64,000 nucleotides of DNA from Homalodisca vitripennis (lineage: Eukaryota; Arthropoda; Insecta; Hemiptera; Cicadellidae): contig NW_025777460.1 of assembly GCF_021130785.1 (NCBI RefSeq), forward strand, positions 1-64,000, written 5' to 3'. Shown one piece after another: positions 57,300 to 64,000 of the stretch. The position numbers were made by a program, and so were the translations under genes. The notes under the pieces were generated by a model. It did no database searches. It had not been told where the DNA came from and saw nothing but the letters and a program-made list of their open reading frames with translations. The first letter of the stretch is position 1. Each line of letters starts with the position of its first letter.

Positions 57300-58360
57300 T
57301 ATAACGCCACACAATGGCTAAAATATGAAGCCCACATTAACTTGGAGCTTGCTTGCTTGATGAAGGGTGGATCACTTCAAAACGCCACGGTTACTCAGTT
57401 GGTGTTACAGATAAGTGTAGATAAGCTAGATAAGTGTTACAGATTTGTTAATATATGTCATACAAATTTTTTGTATAATAAATGATCTACTTAAATTGTA
57501 CTAATGATATGCAATATATGTTTTTGTACTTATTTAATATTTCTGTATATTCTTAATATTTTTTTGTGTAGTTTGATTTCTTAACTAAATCATGTGTTTG
57601 GTAAAGCCAATTTCAAACACACGTAAATATATGTATAATAAGGTAATTAAAAAATGTTTAGAATTTTTTATATATTACTATTTTATATATTTTTAATTAG
57701 TTTTAAAATCAATTTTCTATTTTAAATTGTAGATATGTAATACATGTTTTGTCTTCATCATTGTTTCATTTTACAGTGTTTTCTTTTTATTTGCATGGTT
57801 GTGTTTTTAATATTTATATGGAAACATAATTTGGCGTATGATTATGCTAGTGTTCTTTTATAATTAAACAAAATTACAAAGTATATACATATAAAGAATA
57901 TAAAGTAACAATTTTTTGGAGGATATCCAGTCACACTTGATTAAGCGTATTCCTTAGAGCCGTATAACCCATGGAGTAATTTAAAGAACATTTGGGTGTC
58001 TAAAAATTGTTCGCAAACTAAACAATACAGAAAGAGTGAGAATAGTGAGACACCTAGGATAACAAAAAGGTTCCTTAAAAAATGTTGAACCAGGTGTTTT
58101 AATTTCAACTTAAAAAAGTTCAAACTGTCAAATTGATGTAACTATTCAAATGTCCATGTGCAATAAATACTTTAAATTGAATATACCTATAAAATATTTC
58201 CTAACCAGATATTCATAGTTTTTCAAGAATTGTTTCTTTTACGTCCAATTGAGAAAATAATGCCGGTAGACCACAATCAATTACAATCAAGAACGTTGCT
58301 ACTCGTGACAATTTTTGGGTTCCACGGCTAAGACGAAATATTTCAATAAAATATCAATAT
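57300..58360. repeat. Duplicated module paired with 44.2-45.1 kb
   Basis: Same order as 44,190-45,109, including the Rep scrap with the deleted Tyr motif at 57,345-57,390 and the CTCCACGGCTAAG-type word near the end. Confidence 0.7.
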
Positions 58361-58399
58361 CTCCACACATTATCTCGACACCTTATCTCGGACAGAAGA

Positions 58400-60074
58400 C
58401 TTATACGACGTGTTATACGATAGCCTAAGAAATTAACATGATAAAATTAGTTTGCATTGTGAACACACCCTGATATTATCAACTTATAAAAAATAAATCA
58501 TATGTTTACTACAAGTAAATATATGTGTATTAAGGTAAATAACAAGTGTTGAATATACGTATATACACGTTTATATATTTTAAATTAGTTTTCATAAGAC
58601 ATTTTCTAGTTCAAACTGTAGATATGTATTTGTATGGCTCTATAATTATTTAATTTTTCGGATTTTTCTTTATATATATGTGTAAAAGATCCCTACTAAG
58701 GGTTTTGCACCAGGACCTTTCATTTCATTTTTTTTAAATTAAGAGCTAGACTGTAACAGTATTTTAGTAATCTGTGATAAATTATTGACATTTAAAAAAG
58801 AGCTGTCCAATTTTTATTTATTGACATTTAACAAAGAGTTGTCCAAATTTATAACCTGTTAATCACATCTGATAAAGCATATGTTTATGTAAACAACACA
58901 TGCGTTACTGGAGTACTCATTATCTTAGAGAGCTCCAACCCAAGCTATATGTTGACATTTTACAAATAATTAAGAACGAAAATTTCAAGAAAGAAGATAG
59001 TGGAAAATTGTTTGCTCAGTTAGTGTTAAATACTGGCAACCAGTTATACATATTGGTCTTTACGCAAATCAATCACAACATGTCTGTGGTTGGTTAAGCT
59101 TCAACCAATCACGACTGCTGATCATTGGTAGTCACGGCATCATCTGTTGACTGACTCTCCACAGCGACACCATAGCAACGTATACACAGTGTGTAGCGAG
59201 ACTTTGACGTGTTTATTCTTTATATTTGTGTAATTGTTTTTAAAAATTCTATTGAAATTATAAATTTGGCGAAAGATATGCCAGGGATTTTTATTTAATT
59301 TTGATTTACAAGTTTTAGAGTATATTAAAGAAGTATGTAAAAAGTGTAAAAATGCCCCGGTGGATATCCAGACACATTAGATAGAGCGCAGACCTGATAA
59401 CCGGACAAAGAACCCCTGGAAAGACAAGTCTCGTTAATCACAAAAACTGGAAACACAAAACGAATCATCGACTATATCTTACTGATGAAAACTCATTGTT
59501 GTTGGTTACAAACATTAAAAGTTTTAATCGTACATTTTCGATTAACATTCCATCAAAATGAAGAAGTTATCAATTTATCAGAGGATAATCCAGCCACCCT
59601 TGGTCTTGAAAGACCCAGACTCAGAACCACAACGAACCACCGAGCTACCAGCATCTCTCGACAAGGTAACACGCTGTACAGGAAAGTGACAACAAAAGAT
59701 GACTATAATAATCTTAAGAAGACACTTTACTAAACGTTAGAAGTTCAGACATATAATTAATACTCGAATTAGACAGAAATAAATAAAATAGTGTTTCTAG
59801 AATTAAGTAGTATGTACCTGATGAAAAGGTCAACCTGCGATACAAGGTAAAGATCAATCCGTCCAAATCAATAACAATAACAAGAGGGGTTGTAGGTAAA
59901 AACCGCCGGTGGAGAGAGAGCGCTCAGTGGGTTGGGTCAGTTTCTGTGATCCAGTAAAGGTCGTCAAAGTCTTTATACAAGACAACTCACGTAGACCCAC
60001 AGAGGATTTGTTAAGTACAGATGAGACAATAGAAATACCGGTAAAATTAAGTAACACAACAGGTCTGTTACTGC
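58400..60074. repeat. Duplicated unit paired with 14.4-16.7 kb
   Basis: Follows 14,440-16,720 with a deletion of about 250 bp near 59,213. It includes the 82-codon version of the conserved short frame at 59,485-59,733 (MKTHCCWLQTLKVLIVHFRL ... KDDYNNLKKTLY). Confidence 0.75.
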
Positions 60075-61545
60075 TGACGATTGGTCACGTATTTGTTCAA
60101 ATACGTGATGAAAGGTGAATCACTTCAAAACGTTGTACCATAGTTCTAATTCATTTATGCTGAATCGCGGTAGGAAGTAGGCTCTTGTTAACTAGACGCG
60201 GTGCGTGGACATTGTTTGTTCAGTTAGACCGGTCAATCAGCTGATCGAGCGATGGTGACGTACCGACCCGGCTCGCTGGAGAGAGAGAAGTCGAGTCTTG
60301 GAGTTTCCACGAGAAGGTATACCGGTCGAAGCTGAAGTTTTCTTCCTCTAACCCTATAGTTGGGATTTAGAGTAATTATTTATCGCGTGTAAATTCAATT
60401 TCAAGTATTTAAATTTTTTAGTGCTTTTTATTTTCCGATCTGCCTCCGTAATCTCCAAAGTAATAAGTCCCGTACCAGCGTATAGTTAATATCTTTTATT
60501 TTTTATAATACTGTAATTAAAATTTCTAAAGTTTCCCATCTTTCAGAGTCTGAAAATTTAATTCAAATTTTTTGAAGTATTGTGAATTAAATTTTGGTGA
60601 TAAAGTAAATATCAAGTTTTGTGTTATATTAATTTTGAGTATTTTGAGAAGAGAACTTTTTATTTTGTTTTGTTAATTTAAACCATTTTTGGAGAAGTAT
60701 ACATTTTTAGTTTAATTTTAATTTTAATACCTTTGATCAGACTCTTAATTAGATTTGTTCGATTGAGTGACATTTTGAAGAAAATTGAATCAAAAGATTG
60801 TAAACTTTGTTAACTTTTTGGTGAACTTAAATTTCGGAATAAATCAAGTATTTCCGAAAAGTTGTTTTAATTTATAAAGTATTAGCTCCATATAAATTTA
60901 AAATATATGTGCTATAATAACGGTACAACGTCACCGTCACTTCCTTGTGGCAACAAGAGGACAAGACAGAACTATGTGACTAAGGGAGAGGTTGGTGCAA
61001 GCGACTATCACTTTTGTAGCTTGGACTTCCCAATATCGGTTAGAACCAACAGTTGTGTGTCTACAAGTCCATCTTGACAGTAAACATCACGTCTGTTTCC
61101 GTCTCGATTATCAGACTTAACGTTATTTGACAGCTTAACGTATCAGACCTTATTAGAGAAATAGATATACCTCGATATCAGACCGAAAATTGAACCGTTC
61201 TACGAACCTCAAGACGAGAAACACTTCGCCACGGTTCGCCAGCGTGGGGAGAAGGTGTGTAGAGTTTTTGTGATTCTCGCCTAATTAAGGAAAACTCTAC
61301 TACCTTCGAATGACCAGAGACGCGATCTGCACACGTTCTTTAACTTTTTGACAACCCCCGTGACCGCCGATCTTCGACGGCCATCTTCCTCGGTGGTCCC
61401 GGGGAAATGGCAAAACTTCCCTAATTCGTGTCATACCGGCACAAGTGCGTAGTTGTCGTCAGGTTGCACTTGCCGTTGCCAGCTAGGGGCATCGCTGCCG
61501 GGAATATGCCTGGTGATTCAACAGCACACAGCATGTTCCGGCTTC
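60075..61545 (+). pseudogene. Helitron Rep Tyr-motif and helicase relic split by an LTR
   Basis: 60,087-60,129 encodes HVFVQIRDER in one frame and YLFKYVMKG in another; both tyrosine codons (60,090 and 60,102) are kept. The LTR interrupts right after TCACTTCAAAACGT. Beyond it the sequence continues with the TVTSLWQQED-like and DYHFCSLDFPISV parts (60,932-61,060), the RQRGEKVC-like block near 61,235, a broken Walker A near 61,400 and VALAVAS...MPGDSTAHSMF near 61,465-61,540. Many stops. Compared with the 31.8-32.4 kb copy it differs mainly by the insertion. Confidence 0.75.
60134..60927. mobile_element. Solo LTR of a retrotransposon
   Basis: A 794-bp insertion beginning TGTACCATAG and ending CGGTACA, flanked by ACGT at 60,130-60,133 and 60,928-60,931. 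The paralogues at 16,800 and 31,830 have AAAACGTCACC without it. TG...CA ends and a 4-bp duplication are typical of LTRs, most likely Ty3/Gypsy. No internal gag-pol is present, so it is a recombined solo LTR. Orientation is not determined. Confidence 0.85.
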
Positions 61546-62070
61546 AAATAAAAAAACTCCAACAAAGTAGTTAGTGTAATATTGTTTCAAATACCGACAA
61601 CAAACGATGCAGAAGTCATATTGACCATAGCTGACAGGTTGATCATGTTTCTGCCAATCTCGAGAGAGCTCTTCAACTCAGACAACTGCTAATCTTGTGT
61701 ACAGAAATACTTTCGTGTGATACGTTATATTAAAATTTAAGCCGATAGAATGTGTATATAGAATATACTATTACTATTACTATTAATTAAAAACGACAAT
61801 TTATAAGTTTTGTATTGGCAATTGTAGAACATACATGTATTGGCGTAATTAAATAAATTTTTACTAATTTTCTATATCATTTAATTTTCTTGGATGTACA
61901 TCTTTTAGTTTACATTGTATTTCTATGAAATATATATTTTTTTAATTTTTTTGTATATTTTTTATATGTTTGTTTCAATGTGTTCATAAACAAAATCTAC
62001 TTGAATCACAGACTTGGCGTAGAGTACGATAATGTTTTTTATTAAAATTTGATATACTAGTTATAAAGTA
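61546..62070. repeat. Module M before the pogo element
   Basis: Matches 32,456-33,020. Its last 110 bp (61,960-62,070) are repeated after the pogo element at 62,560-62,670. Confidence 0.75.
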
Positions 62071-62553
62071 CAGTACAATTGCGATTATCAGAGACCCGAT
62101 TAACCGAGGTAGTACAGTATTTGAACAGAAAAAAATAATTTAGTAAGCATGAAGAGCGCGATGAAGTGAAAGTGCGTGCACTGGCTGATGGTACGCGAAT
62201 AGATGAGTCACCAGCGAATGTTATTGTTGTAGGCGGGATGTCTCTCTCTACTGGCTGCTGTTAGGTCGAGCCGGCACCGGCCGGCCGGCGTTCGTCACCA
62301 TGTCACCCGTCCGTCAGTTCAGTTCAGTTTGAGTCATCACTGCAACCTGTTCGTTTCGTCCCTCTTCTCGTTTCGTTATTGTGCCGTTGCTTAGTGTTGT
62401 TTTTACGATAAGTGCATCATGAGTTTAAAACGTAAACGGGTAGTGGTTAGTTTAGAAACAAAGTTAAGTGCAATAAAACGTTTAGATAAGGGTGAGTCGT
62501 TAAAGAAGGTTGCCGCTGACCTAGGTGTTGCAGAAGTGACTGTTGGAGATTTA
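62071..62553 (+). mobile_element. Truncated pogo/Tigger-type transposon
   Basis: Starts after TA with CAGTACAATTGCGATTATCA and GAGACCCGATTAACCGAGG, a typical Tigger terminal repeat. A GC-richer leader precedes ATG 62,419, and the frame MSLKRKRVVVSLETKLSAIK, RLDKGESLKKVAADLGVAEV, TVGDLL is the N-terminal helix-turn-helix (CENP-B type) of pogo transposases. After about 45 codons it runs into module M at 62,553, and the DDE domain and the right terminal repeat are missing. The start context and frame are intact, so the truncation happened to an otherwise young copy. Confidence 0.85.
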
Positions 62554-63626
62554 CTAGTTATATTTAAATGTTTGTTTAAATGTGTTCATAAACAAAATCT
62601 ACTGGAATCACAGACTTGGCGTAGAGTACGATAATGTTTTTTCTTAAAATTTGATAAACAAGTTATAAAGTATATAAAAGAAAGGATAAAGTATGTACAT
62701 TATAAGTAAAACTCAGACGCCATGAGCACGGGTCACAATATTTTAAGCAATATTGGCATAACAAACTTCACCAGTTACATAAGCTCCACCTATTCTATCT
62801 ATTCTACATTTAATGATCAAAACCAAATATCCTGTTAACTGTCCTGTCTCCGACGGGAGGACTAAGGACAGCTGTGGCTCAGTAAATTAGGGAGACAAAA
62901 CGTTTAATATCCACACGAGTGAGGGAACACGTTAGACACATGACACGTGGAGATACGGGGAAAATTATCCACAACAACACACAGATTAAAGACCGCATGC
63001 AATAGAGTTCGACAAAACACAAATGCTTGCTACAAATCTTTACTATTATCTCTGCGTAAGAAGAGAACCTTTACAAATAATTCAGAACGAAATTATTGTA
63101 GCAAGGAAGAGAGTGTTTAATTATCTAAATCCTGGCTATCAGTGATACTAGAGACATACCAATAACAAACTGGTCAGTAGTTAGCCAAGCTTCAGCCAAT
63201 TAGGATAAAACTGCTCCTTTTAACTCAAACGACTGCTCTCATTGACAGTTACGGCATCATCTGTTGACTAAAAATGGCTTTCCACAGTAATGACCAAATA
63301 TTTAAAAAGGTAGCAAAGTTTCAACTCGGTATTAACTGAAAGACTGACGTGTTGTACGTTAACGTACGGTGTACGACGATATAATTTGTATTGTGAACAT
63401 AATATGACCTAATATTAACAAAAAAAAAAAAACTAAATTATACGTTTTCTGTTGGAAAGTATTAGGTAAAGTAAATATTATATGTATTGGGGTAATTAAA
63501 TAAGTGTTACTAATATTATATATCTTTCAAATTTTATGTATAACATTTTCTAGTTTATACTTTATTGATATGTAATATGTATGATTGTCTTTACAATGGT
63601 TTCATATTTTAGTATACATATACATA
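62554..63626. repeat. Module M piece, block S and module M
   Basis: 62,560-62,700 repeats 61,960-62,070. Block S follows at 62,700-63,040, then module M to 63,620. Same order as 33.0-34.1 and 53.2-54.4 kb. Confidence 0.7.
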
Positions 63627-64000
63627 TCTTATATATATAAAAATCTTGAGTCACGATGTATGTTGCCAATAAACTCCAAAACGACTGAACCATTTTCAAT
63701 CAAATTTCACATGTATCCGTAATTTAGTCTAACTTAGAAGATAGGATAGTTATTATCTGAATTATTCGCTTATGTCGTGAATATAAACGAATAAAATGAA
63801 GAAAAGTTTTCAAAGCGCCTGCACATTATAACCTGCAATTACGAGATAGATACGTATATTAAACAGTGAAACACTATTTGAAGGCGCTTAGTTATGATGT
63901 ATAATTGTCTAAACTAAATTTTTGGTTGAACTTAAAGGTTGAGTGGTAGACCACTTTGTAATAAAATACATTATGCATGTACAATACATTTTTGACATAT
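63627..64000 (+). mobile_element. 5' end of another Helitron, cut by the window edge
   Basis: TCTTATATATATAAAAATCT at 63,627 closely resembles the 5' start at 34,669. It is followed by CCAAAACGACTGAACCATTT and TCAATCAAATTTCACATG, the usual continuation of such elements. It inserted in the TA tract of module M between A and T. The 3' end lies outside the window; no Rep is visible in the 374 bp present. Confidence 0.65.

Noticed and set aside
62240..62420. CpG-island promoter of a host gene
   Set aside because: The GC-rich stretch is the leader of the pogo element, directly after its terminal repeat and before its transposase ATG.

Overview
The window looks like arthropod, probably insect, nuclear DNA. 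It is AT-rich and packed with eukaryotic transposon remains: Helitron Rep/PIF1-helicase pieces, a Jockey-type LINE, Tc1/IS630-type and pogo-type DDE transposases, a Penelope-type GIY-YIG fragment, a probable solo LTR, and a 200-bp satellite. I see no complete host gene, no rRNA or tRNA gene, no bacterial-style operon and no CRISPR array. Species cannot be named from the sequence alone. All family assignments are motif reading by eye, without database searches.

Layout. 1-4,780: a dead non-LTR reverse transcriptase in homopolymer-rich sequence, a GC-rich island with a long unrecognised frame broken by one TGA (2,468-3,187), and a Penelope-like GIY-YIG scrap. 4,780-26,400: a mosaic of repeated AT-rich modules carrying broken pieces of one Helitron family. 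These include Rep with its HUH site at 8.9-9.3 kb, the helicase on the plus strand at 9.4-10.5 kb and on the minus strand at 11.4-12.1 kb, a Rep Tyr-motif/helicase fusion at 16.7-17.6 kb, a Rep piece at 18.9 kb, and helicase pieces at 20.4 and 25.4 kb. A DDE transposase relic lies at 12.6-13.2 kb. 26,421-30,515: a satellite of about 20.6 monomers of 195-202 bp. 30,525-34,668: a further copy of the Helitron mosaic. 34,669-40,109: a non-autonomous Helitron with recognisable ends, containing a near full-length Jockey-type LINE (34,932-39,433) with an 11-12 bp target-site duplication. 40.4-41.0 kb: helicase relic with a Tc1 transposase scrap inside it. 43.4-44.1 kb: Rep N-terminal relic. 45,555-48,350: a 2.8-kb DNA transposon with terminal inverted repeats of about 300 bp and a dead cysteine-rich protein. 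49.2-51.8 kb: more helicase pieces, an open 91-codon frame and a Mutator-like transposase relic. 52-64 kb: duplicated modules, another Rep piece, a 794-bp solo LTR (60,134-60,927), a truncated pogo/Tigger element (62,071-62,553) and a second Helitron-type 5' end at the right edge.

Relations. Much of the window is internally duplicated: 5.7-7.1 with 52.3-53.4 kb; 14.4-17.4 with 30.5-32.4 and 58.4-61.5 kb; 17.8-20.7 with 53.8-56.2 and 33.5-40.6 kb; 24.1-25.9 with 45.1-49.7 kb; 44.2-45.1 with 57.3-58.4 kb. These paralogues act as empty sites, which fixes the ends of the younger insertions to the base. Together the Helitron pieces sample most of a RepHel protein, but no copy is intact. The satellite monomer is homologous, codon for codon, to the last part of the 91-codon frame at 49,790-50,065, so the array appears to have grown from part of a mobile repeat.
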